A DNA stretch of 64,000 bases. Origin: Bacteroidales bacterium. GTDB taxonomy: Bacteria > Bacteroidota > Bacteroidia > Bacteroidales > P3. This document shows positions 42,188 to 50,555 of this stretch, one piece after another. The stretch covers positions 248,001 through 312,000 of the forward strand of contig JAISGN010000008.1 in the NCBI GenBank assembly GCA_031263015.1, given 5' to 3'. Numbering within the stretch: position 1 is the stretch's first letter; each line of letters begins with the position of its first letter. A program made the position numbers and the translations under genes. The notes below the pieces were generated by a model, which was not told the DNA's origin, made no database searches, and worked only from the letters and a program-made list of their open reading frames with translations.

Positions 42188-44110
42188 ATGAAACTTTCAA
42201 TCGTAATAGTAAATTATAACGTCGTTTATTTTTTGGACAACTGCCTTTCGTCAGTCTATAAAGCAATAAAAAACATTCCCGATGTTGAGATTTTCGTTGT
42301 GGATAATGATTCCGTTGATACGTCTGTTGATATGGTTAAAGCGAAATATCCTAAGGTCATACTGATTGAAAACAAGGAAAACGCAGGATTTGCAAAAGCC
42401 AACAATCAAGCCATAAAACAAAGCACGGGAGAGTACGTTCTGCTGCTCAATCCCGACACTCTGGTTGAGGAAACGACCTTTGAAAAATGTCTTGCCTTTA
42501 TGGATAGCCATAAGGATTGCGGAGGCTTGGGCGTAAAGATGATTGACGGGAAGGGAAGGCTGTTAAAGGAAAGCAAAAGAGGATTTCCGTCTCCCTGGGT
42601 GTCGTTCTGCAAACTTAGTGGCTTGATTAAACTTTTTCCTCACTCAAAACGATACGCCGGATACTATCTCGGACATCTCTCTTACGACCGAACAAATGAG
42701 GTAGAGGTGCTTGCCGGGGCTTATATGATGCTAAGGCGGGAATGTTTGGACAAAACAGGTTTATTAGACGAAGATTATTTTATGTATGGTGAAGATATAG
42801 ACCTGTCATACCGCATAACGCAAGCCGGTTATAAGAATTACTATTATCCCGACACGAGAATAATCCATTACAAAGGCGAATCAACAAAAAAAGGCAGCCT
42901 TAACTATGTCTATACCTTCTTTAACGCAATGAAAATCTTTGCTGATAAACATTTGTCATCAAAGCAAAATAAATTGTTCTCTCTTTTCATCACTCTGGCA
43001 ATATGGTTTAATGCAACGATAGCAGCAATCAAAAGAATATTCAGCCATATTGCTCAACCGATACTTGATTTTGTTTTATCGTATGCTGCTTTCTATTTTC
43101 TGGTACGCCTTTGGGCGGCAGCCGTTTGGCACAATCCCGATTATTATGCCCCGTCTTATATTCTTTATGTCATACCTTGCTACATTCTTGTCTTGCTTAC
43201 CTGTGTTTATCTTTGCGGAGGCTACCTTCAAAAGACATCTCCGAAGCGAATAATCGGCGGAATATTTTTCGGAATGGTCGCCTTATTGGTTTTTTATTCC
43301 CTAATGCCGTCGGAATTACGTTATTCGCGTGCATTGATACTAATAGGCGGTGTGATGATTCTTGTCATTATGCTCCTGATACGGCTTTTGAAGGGATTGA
43401 TATCAACGGGCAAATTAACATTCTGCGACAACAAATCATCAAAATACCTTATTATCGGAGATGAAACGGAGAGTGAGCGGGTTGCTCTGATGCTTCGCAG
43501 CACTCAATTAAGACATGAAGCCATCTATTGTCAAAAAGACACGGCTCAAATCGCCGACATAATCCGCATTTACGGCATAAACGAAGTGATTTTCTGTGCT
43601 AAGAGTCTCTCACAAGAGCGAATAATCAGTTTGATGAGTGCAATGACTAACACGAATGCTCATTACAGCATTGCTCCGGAGAGCGTTGATTGCATCATTT
43701 CCTCAAATGCCATAAATACTCCGATAGATATTTACACCATATCCCTGAATAGCATTTCGCAAGAGGAGAATCGTCATAATAAACGCCTGTTTGACCTTTT
43801 CGCATCGTTCATTCTGCTGATCGGAAGCCCCATTCTGGTGTTTGTCATCAAGCATCCGCTGCGTTATATAAAGAATTGCTGGCTTGTTATGCTGTCTAAA
43901 AAAACTCTTGTGGGCTATTCGCCGAGCGAAAATCAGGAAAGGTTACCGAAAATTAAGCCTTGCGTGCTGACATCCCTTGATTCAATTAAAGCAATACCGC
44001 AAGACAATGCCGTCATAGAGCGTCTTAACGTTATGTATGCAAGGAATTACAGCATAGAACGGGATTTTAATATTCTGATACGAGGCATAAAACATCTCGG
44101 ACGCAGATAA
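42188..44110 (+). CDS. Glycosyltransferase family 2 fused to a membrane sugar-transferase-like region
   Basis: 640 residues from ATG 42188 (MKLSIVIVNYNVVYFLDNCL). Residues 1 to about 260 are a GT2 domain (FVVDNDSVDTSV, LLLNPDTLVEE with the DxD-like metal site, GAYMMLRRECLDKTGLLDED). The rest has about five membrane segments, a Rossmann-like part (YLIIGDETESERVALMLR, near 420) and a C-terminus like bacterial sugar transferases (RHNKRLFDLFASFILLIGSP, LVGYSP, SIERDFNILIRGIKHLG), but I do not see that family's full catalytic core, so this last part may be inactive. Probably acts on a lipid-linked surface glycan; the gene stands apart from a glycan cluster. Confidence 0.8.
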   Translation: MKLSIVIVNYNVVYFLDNCLSSVYKAIKNIPDVEIFVVDNDSVDTSVDMVKAKYPKVILIENKENAGFAKANNQAIKQSTGEYVLLLNPDTLVEETTFEKCLAFMDSHKDCGGLGVKMIDGKGRLLKESKRGFPSPWVSFCKLSGLIKLFPHSKRYAGYYLGHLSYDRTNEVEVLAGAYMMLRRECLDKTGLLDEDYFMYGEDIDLSYRITQAGYKNYYYPDTRIIHYKGESTKKGSLNYVYTFFNAMKIFADKHLSSKQNKLFSLFITLAIWFNATIAAIKRIFSHIAQPILDFVLSYAAFYFLVRLWAAAVWHNPDYYAPSYILYVIPCYILVLLTCVYLCGGYLQKTSPKRIIGGIFFGMVALLVFYSLMPSELRYSRALILIGGVMILVIMLLIRLLKGLISTGKLTFCDNKSSKYLIIGDETESERVALMLRSTQLRHEAIYCQKDTAQIADIIRIYGINEVIFCAKSLSQERIISLMSAMTNTNAHYSIAPESVDCIISSNAINTPIDIYTISLNSISQEENRHNKRLFDLFASFILLIGSPILVFVIKHPLRYIKNCWLVMLSKKTLVGYSPSENQERLPKIKPCVLTSLDSIKAIPQDNAVIERLNVMYARNYSIERDFNILIRGIKHLGRR

Positions 44111-44130
44111 ATATTTTTCCTTCGCAGTAA

Positions 44131-44203
44131 GGGTCAAATGAAACGCTGTTTCATCCGAATATTCTCTGATTTAATAATTCTCAAAGGCTGTTTCTATAAA
44201 TTA
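44131..44203. repeat. 21-bp-register repeat array J, between convergent genes
   Basis: AAACGCTGTTT at 44141 and AAAGGCTGTTT at 44183 lie exactly 42 bp apart; the middle slot (44162) has decayed to TTCTCTGATTT. Flanked by spacers GGGTCAAATG and CTATAAATTA. Confidence 0.8.
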
Positions 44204-44219
44204 TTTCTTTGTTTTGGAA

Positions 44220-44921
44220 TTATGGTTTGGGCTTTGGATTCAATAAAGGCTCAAAAATATCATTTACTTGCTTTGTTATATTCTTTTTATTGCAGGGATT
44301 AGCACTGAAAAACGAAGACTTATAATAAGCAATGTTGTTATTGACCGCATCAACAATTGCTATGGATATATTGGAATTTGCTCCTATCGGCACCCAATAG
44401 TAACTGCCGAGAGTTAATAAGCCGATTGAAAAACTTGCGATGAGACTTAAAGTATAGTTTGCGGCATTTCGTTTGTATCCTGTTTGATAAGCAACCAGCC
44501 CAAACCTCCTTCCCGAAGCGTCAAGCAGCGAATCCAACAGATAAGGTATCACAAGATTATCAAAAGACGAGTATTTAGCCAAATCAGACGTCAATACCAT
44601 AATTTCATTGGCTATTCTATCGTTGAGATTTGGGTCTGCGTAACTGATAAATGAAGTTATGGGCAGCGGCAAAGCGGGATTCATCAGCACATCCTTTAAC
44701 ATCGTTTGAGCCGAATAGGATATGGAATCACTGATATCGGCATTAAATACTTTGTGAAGTGTTATTACGGAGAAAGGGTCAAAGACTTGAATATTGCTTA
44801 TTTCGCTTGGCAAAATTTTTGTGTTGAATGCCTGCTTTGAACTGCCGCAAGAAATCATCAACAAGCTGCCTGATGCACACAAAGCAAGCATTAAAATAAT
44901 TGTTCGTAACTTTCTAATCAT
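44220..44921 (-). CDS. Lipoprotein of unknown function
   Basis: 233 residues from ATG 44921 (MIRKLRTIILMLALCASGSL), preferred because a -7 box lies 21 nt upstream of it and inside the longer frame. Lipobox LMISC (about Cys25). No family recognised. A hydrophobic stretch (SLIASFSIGLLTLGSYYWVPI, about 21 residues around 165) suggests a glycine-zipper or membrane-contacting segment; the C-terminus is Pro/Lys-rich (LLNPKPKP). Similar lipoproteins are seen near envelope genes in Bacteroidota but I cannot name one. Confidence 0.7.
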   Translation of the reverse strand: MIRKLRTIILMLALCASGSLLMISCGSSKQAFNTKILPSEISNIQVFDPFSVITLHKVFNADISDSISYSAQTMLKDVLMNPALPLPITSFISYADPNLNDRIANEIMVLTSDLAKYSSFDNLVIPYLLDSLLDASGRRFGLVAYQTGYKRNAANYTLSLIASFSIGLLTLGSYYWVPIGANSNISIAIVDAVNNNIAYYKSSFFSANPCNKKNITKQVNDIFEPLLNPKPKP

Positions 44922-44942
44922 AATAATGTCTTTTTGATGCGA

Positions 44943-44950
44943 CAAAATTA
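44943..44950 (-). promoter_or_regulatory. -7 element of the lipoprotein gene
   Basis: TAATTTTG, exact TAnnTTTG, 21 nt before the ATG at 44921. Confidence 0.55.
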
Positions 44951-44986
44951 ACAAAACAAAAGATATTACAGCACAATACGTTCGCC

Positions 44987-45060
44987 AAACAGCCTTTAAT
45001 TTTTCCAAAAGGCTGTTTCGGCAGCACCAAAGGCTGTTTCATTTTTCCAAAACAGCCTTT
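44987..45060. repeat. 21-bp-register repeat array K, between divergent genes
   Basis: Boxes at 44987 (AAACAGCCTTT), 45008 and 45029 (AAAGGCTGTTT) and 45050 (AAACAGCCTTT), an outward-inward arrangement. Spacers AATTTTTCCA, CGGCAGCACC and CATTTTTCCA. Lies between the promoters of the lipoprotein gene and manC. Confidence 0.9.
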
Positions 45061-45087
45061 AAAAAATTCGTTATCGGGATAATTTTG

Positions 45088-45095
45088 TACCTTTG
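45088..45095 (+). promoter_or_regulatory. -7 element of manC
   Basis: TACCTTTG, exact TAnnTTTG, 31 nt before the ATG at 45127. Confidence 0.55.
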
Positions 45096-45126
45096 CTTTG
45101 TTTTAACAAAATAATATAAAGAAATA

Positions 45127-46230
45127 ATGGAAAATAATAAGATAGAAAAGAAAGATAACAGGTTCTGCGTCATCATGGCGGGCGGAATAGGCTCACGTTT
45201 CTGGCCTATAAGCCGTCAAAAGTACCCAAAACAATTTATAGATGTGCTCGGAGTGGGGCGAAGTTTGCTTCAATTGACCTATGACCGCATGAGCAAATTG
45301 TTTAAGCAGGAAAACATCTACATAGTCGGCAGTGAAATTTACAGAGAGCAAATTCTGTCGCAACTAAACGGCATCAACGAACGAAATGTCTTGCTTGAGC
45401 CGCAACGAAAGAACACCGCACCCTGTGTAGCCTTTGCATGCAGCATCATTAAGCAGGTTTGCAAAGATGCAACGTTGGTTGTAGTGCCTTCCGACCACGT
45501 TATTCAAAACGAAGACCGCTTCGGAGAAATAATATATGAGGCAACAGCAGCAGCAGAGCAAGAAGAAGTTCTCATAACGCTTGGTATAAAGCCCGATTAT
45601 CCTAATACTGGTTACGGCTATCTGCAATTCTTGGAACACGATAGCCTTCGGCAGCATCCGAACGTTAAGAAGGTGAAACTTTTTGCGGAAAAACCCAACG
45701 AAGAGATGGCAAAACAATTTTTAGAGAGCGGAGACTTCCTGTGGAATGCGGGTATATTCATCTGGACGCTGACAAGCGTTGAAAAAGCGTTGGAAAAATA
45801 TTGCCACGATGTCTTTTTGCCGTTTAAGGATGTCGTTATAGACCCGCAAAATGAGGAATCAATAAATAATATCTACTCTTCCTGCCCGTCAATCAGCATA
45901 GACTACGCCATAATGGAGAGAGCAACCAACGTTTATACCATTGTATCCGATTTTGGTTGGAGCGACGTAGGAACATGGAAAGCCTTATACGATGTTTTGG
46001 ACAAAGACGAAAAACAAAACGCCGTTATCAATAAGAACGTCCTTGCTTACGATTCTCAAAACTGCATTATAAACGTGCCGAACGATAAAGTGGTGGTATT
46101 GGAAGGGCTTAACGATTACATAGTTGTTGAATCGGACAATGTATTGCTTGTGTGCCGCAAGGGGAATGAACAAAGAATCAAAGAATTTGTTGTTGATGTC
46201 AATATAGAAAAAGGTTCGCAATATATTTAA
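45127..46230 (+). CDS. manC: Mannose-1-phosphate guanylyltransferase
   Basis: Makes GDP-mannose from mannose-1-phosphate and GTP, the precursor of mannose, fucose and rhamnose residues in surface glycans. 367 residues; nucleotidyltransferase signature GGIGSRFWPISRQKYPKQF at about 18-36, VVPSDHVI near 119, and FAEKPNEEMAKQFL near 195. It has the nucleotidyltransferase domain plus a short beta-helix tail, not the fused isomerase of the long ManC type. Single gene with its own promoter. Confidence 0.94.
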   Translation: MENNKIEKKDNRFCVIMAGGIGSRFWPISRQKYPKQFIDVLGVGRSLLQLTYDRMSKLFKQENIYIVGSEIYREQILSQLNGINERNVLLEPQRKNTAPCVAFACSIIKQVCKDATLVVVPSDHVIQNEDRFGEIIYEATAAAEQEEVLITLGIKPDYPNTGYGYLQFLEHDSLRQHPNVKKVKLFAEKPNEEMAKQFLESGDFLWNAGIFIWTLTSVEKALEKYCHDVFLPFKDVVIDPQNEESINNIYSSCPSISIDYAIMERATNVYTIVSDFGWSDVGTWKALYDVLDKDEKQNAVINKNVLAYDSQNCIINVPNDKVVVLEGLNDYIVVESDNVLLVCRKGNEQRIKEFVVDVNIEKGSQYI

Positions 46231-46269
46231 CAGCCATCGGTTTCGGTCAAAGGGGAAAGCATCGGCATA

Positions 46270-46364
46270 AAGTGGCGTTTTGTAAAAACAGAACCTTGTT
46301 TTATTTTCACAAAACCTGAATCGGCGCAAATAAAGTCAAGGTTCGTTGCGGCAAAAGGCGTTTT
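46270..46364. repeat. 21-bp-register repeat array L (diverged)
   Basis: Positions 46270 (AAGTGGCGTTT), 46291 (GAACCTTGTTT), 46312 (AAACCTGAATC), 46333 (AAGTCAAGGTT) and 46354 (AAAGGCGTTTT). The boxes are strongly drifted but spacing is exact, and one spacer (TATTTTCACA) is nearly a known word. Lies between manC and the plsY promoter. Confidence 0.65.
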
Positions 46365-46378
46365 GTTAAATTTATTAG

Positions 46379-46386
46379 TATATTTG
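46379..46386 (+). promoter_or_regulatory. -7 element of plsY
   Basis: TATATTTG, exact TAnnTTTG, 21 nt before the ATG at 46408. Confidence 0.6.
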
Positions 46387-46407
46387 CACTCCTAAATAGA
46401 AAGGAAT

Positions 46408-47088
46408 ATGAGTATAGTTGATTATATCTCTATCGGATTAGGGGTTATTGTTGCGTATTTTCTTGGTTCCATTCCGTCCGCATACTGGATTGGGAAATCG
46501 TTTTACAACATTGACATAAGGGAAAAGGGCAGCAAAAACATGGGAAGCACAAATACCATAAGGGTTCTGGGATTATTGCCCGGTCTTTTCGTGCTTGGAG
46601 TTGATGTTTTTAAGGGATGGCTGGCTATTTACTTGGGAAACATTTTCGGTTCCTGCTATTTGAATCACTGGGACATTGATACGGGCGATTTATATCTCAA
46701 TAATTATAAATTATGTTTGGGAGTAGTGGCTGTGATTGGGCATTCGCTGCCGTTTTTTGCAGGCTTCAAAGGAGGAAAGGGCGTAGCAACAATGTTAGGT
46801 GTTGTTATAGGGCTGTTTCATAACATTCTGCCGCTGGTAATAGGCACTTTCATTGTGGTTTTTGTCGCTTGGCGGTACATTTCTCTGGCATCAATCGTAA
46901 CATCGGTCTCTTTTCCGATATTTTACGCCACCTGCTCGTTATGGATGAACTATCAGTTTAACTGGTTGTTGTTTTGCTTCTCGTCCATTGTGCCTTTGTT
47001 CATCATTTTCACTCATCGCAAAAACATAAGGCGGCTCATCAAGGGAGAGGAACCTCATTTCAAATTCAAGAAAACAATAGACGAATAA
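46408..47088 (+). CDS. plsY: Glycerol-3-phosphate acyltransferase PlsY
   Basis: Inner-membrane enzyme that moves an acyl group from acyl phosphate to glycerol-3-phosphate, the first step of phospholipid synthesis. 226 residues with about five membrane helices. Family motifs: GSIPSAYWIGK near residue 21, GSKNMGSTNTIRVLG near 41-55 and GHSLPFFAGFKGGKGVAT near 112-129. The start has a purine-rich site (AAGGA) 5 nt before the ATG. Confidence 0.96.
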   Translation: MSIVDYISIGLGVIVAYFLGSIPSAYWIGKSFYNIDIREKGSKNMGSTNTIRVLGLLPGLFVLGVDVFKGWLAIYLGNIFGSCYLNHWDIDTGDLYLNNYKLCLGVVAVIGHSLPFFAGFKGGKGVATMLGVVIGLFHNILPLVIGTFIVVFVAWRYISLASIVTSVSFPIFYATCSLWMNYQFNWLLFCFSSIVPLFIIFTHRKNIRRLIKGEEPHFKFKKTIDE

Positions 47089-47091
47089 TGC

Positions 47092-47286
47092 TTACCGCCT
47101 TTTATTAGTATTTCCGTAATCTCCGTAACCTTTTACCTTGATATTCTGACGCACTTTGTGGTTCTTATACGTCTTATGGTGCATCATATATCCTTCTTCA
47201 CTCCTGTTAGATGAGCAAGAGGACACAAAGCAACAGGCAGAGGATAACAAAAGGACGATTAAAGCATAAGATATCTTACGTTTCAT
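47092..47286 (-). CDS. Very small basic lipoprotein
   Basis: 64 residues: signal peptide with lipobox FVSSC (Cys24), then a strongly basic tail rich in Lys, Asn, His and Gly (MMHHKTYKNHKVRQ). No family recognised. It starts 6 bp after the LysE stop, so it is expressed with that gene. The basic tail might bind anionic surface polymers; this is a guess. Confidence 0.6.
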   Translation of the reverse strand: MKRKISYALIVLLLSSACCFVSSCSSNRSEEGYMMHHKTYKNHKVRQNIKVKGYGDYGNTNKRR

Positions 47287-47292
47287 AAGTTT

Positions 47293-47964
47293 TTATTTTT
47301 TTGGAAGGTTTTTTATTATTTCGGGAGTGCTTACGAATAGCATCATGACAAGATAAATGCCGAAAAGGATAAGGATTATTCCCACGATACGATTGATAAT
47401 CGTAAGGACTCGGTCTGTCATAAATCTCTTTAATGTATGCGAAATGGCGCATTTAAGGATGTCGGATGCCAAACAGGTCAGCAAAATGGAGGAAAGAAAT
47501 ATTATCTGTTCCAGTTTATGTGTGTAAGTGGAGGTAGCAACGCTTATTGGAATGAGCCAGTACATCCATATTCCGGGATTTGCTATGTTGAACACAAAAC
47601 CCTTTGCCATATATTTGAAACGATATTTTGTAACTTCGGGATAGGAATTGGCTTCAAGTTTTGCTTCATTTGATGTTTTATGACGCAGCAAAGCGGTGTA
47701 GATACCAAATCCTATCAACACAGCTCCTCCTATTACGGACAGGATGCTTTGTGCCTTCGCCGTCTCAAAAAGAGCCGAGATGCCGAACCAGGCAATAAAC
47801 ACCATCATAATATCACTCAAAGAAATGCCCATTGCCAAATGTGTTCCGGAACGAAATCCGCGCGTGATGCTCGTTTGAATAAGAGAAAAGAAAGCAGGAC
47901 CTATCATTAGCGATAGAGTTAATCCGAACAATATTCCCCGACTCAAAGCATGCAATGTAAGCAT
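47293..47964 (-). CDS. LysE/RhtB family amino acid exporter
   Basis: Six-helix inner-membrane exporter, 223 residues from ATG 47964 (MLTLHALSRGILFGLTLSLM). The N-terminal GPAFFSLIQTSITRGFRSG (about residues 22-40) is the family signature GPxxxxxxxxxxxxG. The ATG is supported by an exact -7 box 22 nt upstream. Probably removes excess amino acids; substrate unknown. Divergent from the UvrD-type helicase gene. Confidence 0.9.
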   Translation of the reverse strand: MLTLHALSRGILFGLTLSLMIGPAFFSLIQTSITRGFRSGTHLAMGISLSDIMMVFIAWFGISALFETAKAQSILSVIGGAVLIGFGIYTALLRHKTSNEAKLEANSYPEVTKYRFKYMAKGFVFNIANPGIWMYWLIPISVATSTYTHKLEQIIFLSSILLTCLASDILKCAISHTLKRFMTDRVLTIINRIVGIILILFGIYLVMMLFVSTPEIIKNLPKK

Positions 47965-47986
47965 AAAACATTTGTATTTTAATCTG

Positions 47987-47994
47987 CAAAGATA
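47987..47994 (-). promoter_or_regulatory. -7 element of the lysE-lipoprotein operon
   Basis: TATCTTTG, exact TAnnTTTG, 22 nt before the ATG at 47964; back to back with the helicase promoter. Confidence 0.6.
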
Positions 47995-48023
47995 CAAAAA
48001 TTATCTTATTGGTTAGAAATGTG

Positions 48024-48031
48024 TATTTTTG
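48024..48031 (+). promoter_or_regulatory. -7 element of the UvrD-type helicase gene
   Basis: TATTTTTG, exact TAnnTTTG, 22 nt before the ATG at 48054. It argues against the more upstream in-frame start at 48009. Confidence 0.6.
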
Positions 48032-48053
48032 CAACTCTTTTAATAATTGGCTG

Positions 48054-50345
48054 ATGCTTTTAGACGAATTAAATCAACAACAACAGGATGCGGTACGGGA
48101 AATTGATGGTCCGATAATCATAATAGCAGGTGCAGGGTCGGGAAAAACCAAAACGCTGACCTGCAAGATTGCTTACGACCTGCAAAACGGCATTTCACCA
48201 TACAATATCCTCGCCCTGACCTTCACCAACAAAGCCGCCGAAGAGATGAAAGAGCGGATAACCGAATTGGTCGGCACTCCTGCAAAATATATCTTGATGG
48301 GGACGTTTCATTCCATCTTTTCAAGAATTTTAAGGCTGGAATCAGAACGATTAGGCTTCGTTTCAAGATTCTCCATTTATGATACCGATGATGCGAAAAG
48401 CCTTATTAAAACCATAATAAAGGAGATGAATTTGGATGAAAAGCGATATACGGTATCGTTTGTAATGGAAAGAATCTCCAAAGCAAAGAATAACCTTTTT
48501 TCTCCTTCGGATTATCTTAACAGTATTGAGATTCAAGCCGAAGACAGGGCTGCTCACAAGGAACAAATCGGCTATATATATCAGCAATACAACCGAAGAC
48601 TAAAAGGAGCTATGGCAATGGATTTCGATGACTTGCTTTTCAATATGAATGTTCTTCTTAGGGATTTTCCGGATGTGCTTAAAAAATATCAGGAACGCTT
48701 TCGGTACATAATGGTTGATGAATATCAGGACACAAACTTTGCTCAATATCTTATAATCAAAAAACTCGCTGCCCTCCATCGCAACATCTGTGTCGTGGGA
48801 GACGATGCCCAGAGCATATACGCATTTCGCGGGGCATCAATACGCAATATCCTTAACTTCAAAACAGATTATCCCGACGCCAAAGTATTTAAACTTGAAC
48901 AGAATTATCGTTCTACTCAAAACATAGTTAATGCTGCCAACTGCGTTATTGCCAACAATGAAGACCAAATAAAGAAGAATGTCTGGACAAGCAATCCACA
49001 GGGATGCAAAATAAGATATACCAATCACGATAGCGACCGTGCCGAAGCCGAATACGTATGTCAGACGATTAAAGACAAGGTTATTGACGGGGACAACTAT
49101 TCCGATTTCGCCGTTCTTTATCGCACCAATATGCAATCAAGGGTGCTTGAAGAGGCATTGCGGTTGCGAAACACGCCTTACAGACTTTACGGCGGCATAT
49201 CGTTCTATTCCCGCAAGGAAATCAAGGATGTGCTTGCTTATTTCAGACTTGTGTCCAACAATGACGACAACGGAGCATTTGAACGCTCAATAAATAATCC
49301 TGCAAGGGGCATCGGCAACACAACCATCAATCGTCTTAAAATTATTGCCGCCGAACACAATGTTTCTCTCTTCTCTGCCGCTCTCAATTTGCCGAATTTT
49401 TCTTCCAAAATCAATGGAACTACTGTTGAAAAGATTGTTGAATTTTGCAAAATGATAGTTGCTTTTTCCAAAACCATACATCAACGCAATGCTTATGAGC
49501 TCGGCGAGGAGATTATAAGGATGTCGGGCATTAAGACGGCTCTTAAAAATGAGGAAAGCATAGAAGCCGAAGACCGAATCAACAATATTGACGAACTTAT
49601 CAACTCTCTGCAAGCCTTTGTACGCAAAGAGGACGACATAATCATAGATGAACTCACCGGAGAGGAGATTTCGCAAACCGAACGCACGCTTGATGTCTTT
49701 CTTTCGCAAGTAAGCCTGATGACGGACGCAGATAATGACGATGAAGGCGACAAAGTAGTGCTGATGACCATACATGCGGCAAAAGGATTGGAGTTTCCAT
49801 ACGTTTTTATTGTCGGAATGGAGGAAAATCTCTTCCCTTCGCTGCAATCATTGACGCAAAGGTCTGATACGGAAGAAGAGCGGCGATTGTTTTATGTGGC
49901 AATAACCCGTGCGGAGAAAGAACTGATGATTTCTTCCGCCAGAATGCGCTTCAGATACGGCGAATTGGTGTTTGCCGAACGCAGTCGCTTTGTGGAAGAG
50001 ATTGATGAGGCTTATCTTGAACAAAGTCTTGACGGCAAGAAATCATTTCCCGCTCTGCACAAAGACGCAAATGACAATTCCAACCGAAAGAAACCGCTTC
50101 TCAAACTGCCGTCCAAAGATTCCAAAAAGCCTTTGCCGACATCGTTACCGCATCCTGTCGGCGGCAATGCCTCATCGGCTTTGAGGAAGTTTGAGATTGG
50201 CTCTCGGGTTGTGCATTCCCGCTTTGGGGAAGGCACTATTTTGTTGCTTGAAGGCGAGGGAGATAACCGAAAAGCAATGGTTAATTTTGATGTCGGCGGC
50301 AAAAAAATTCTTGTTCTCCGCTTTGCCAAATTGGAAATCCTGTAA
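48054..50345 (+). CDS. UvrD/PcrA-family ATP-dependent DNA helicase
   Basis: 3'-5' superfamily 1 helicase for repair and replication restart. 763 residues from ATG 48054 (MLLDELNQQQQDAVREIDGP). Motifs in order: AGAGSGKTKTLT (Walker A), TFTNKAAEEM (Ia), MVDEYQDTN (II), GDDAQSIYAFRGA (III), EQNYRST (IV), MTIHAAKGLEFPYVF (V) and YVAITRAEKEL (VI). The tail after about residue 650 is low-complexity, then a small C-terminal domain (FEIGSRVVHSRFGEGTILLL) that in PcrA/UvrD binds RNA polymerase. Which of uvrD or pcrA it corresponds to is not decided. Confidence 0.95.
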   Translation: MLLDELNQQQQDAVREIDGPIIIIAGAGSGKTKTLTCKIAYDLQNGISPYNILALTFTNKAAEEMKERITELVGTPAKYILMGTFHSIFSRILRLESERLGFVSRFSIYDTDDAKSLIKTIIKEMNLDEKRYTVSFVMERISKAKNNLFSPSDYLNSIEIQAEDRAAHKEQIGYIYQQYNRRLKGAMAMDFDDLLFNMNVLLRDFPDVLKKYQERFRYIMVDEYQDTNFAQYLIIKKLAALHRNICVVGDDAQSIYAFRGASIRNILNFKTDYPDAKVFKLEQNYRSTQNIVNAANCVIANNEDQIKKNVWTSNPQGCKIRYTNHDSDRAEAEYVCQTIKDKVIDGDNYSDFAVLYRTNMQSRVLEEALRLRNTPYRLYGGISFYSRKEIKDVLAYFRLVSNNDDNGAFERSINNPARGIGNTTINRLKIIAAEHNVSLFSAALNLPNFSSKINGTTVEKIVEFCKMIVAFSKTIHQRNAYELGEEIIRMSGIKTALKNEESIEAEDRINNIDELINSLQAFVRKEDDIIIDELTGEEISQTERTLDVFLSQVSLMTDADNDDEGDKVVLMTIHAAKGLEFPYVFIVGMEENLFPSLQSLTQRSDTEEERRLFYVAITRAEKELMISSARMRFRYGELVFAERSRFVEEIDEAYLEQSLDGKKSFPALHKDANDNSNRKKPLLKLPSKDSKKPLPTSLPHPVGGNASSALRKFEIGSRVVHSRFGEGTILLLEGEGDNRKAMVNFDVGGKKILVLRFAKLEIL

Positions 50346-50471
50346 ATGCGTGTCGGTGTGCCTCACACAGAGATTAATTCGTCATCATAATTTTACCAAA
50401 CAGCGTTGTATTTTTCTAAAACAGCCTTTTAGTCGCACAAAACAGCCTTTTATTTTAGTAAAACAAAGTAA
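50346..50471. repeat. 21-bp-register repeat array M, between convergent genes
   Basis: Begins right at the helicase stop: ATGCGTGTCG, GTGTGCCTCAC (50356), ACAGAGATTA, ATTCGTCATCA (50377), then boxes at 50398 (AAACAGCGTTG), 50419 and 50440 (AAACAGCCTTT) and AAACAAAGTAA (50461). Spacers TATTTTTCTA, TAGTCGCACA and TATTTTAGTA. The long-linker words match array F in the same order. Confidence 0.9.
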
Positions 50472-50497
50472 TATCTATGCGATACGCACTATGGCAC

Positions 50498-50529
50498 AAA
50501 AAAAAGCGAGCCGCCATTAAGCGACTCGC
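50498..50529 (-). terminator. Terminator of the T9SS cargo gene
   Basis: On the minus strand GCGAGTCGC, loop TTAATG, GCGGCTCGC (9 bp with one G-U) followed by T8. Lies 27 bp past the stop codon. Confidence 0.85.
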
Positions 50530-50555
50530 TGAATTATTGTTCGTATGTCTGTAAA

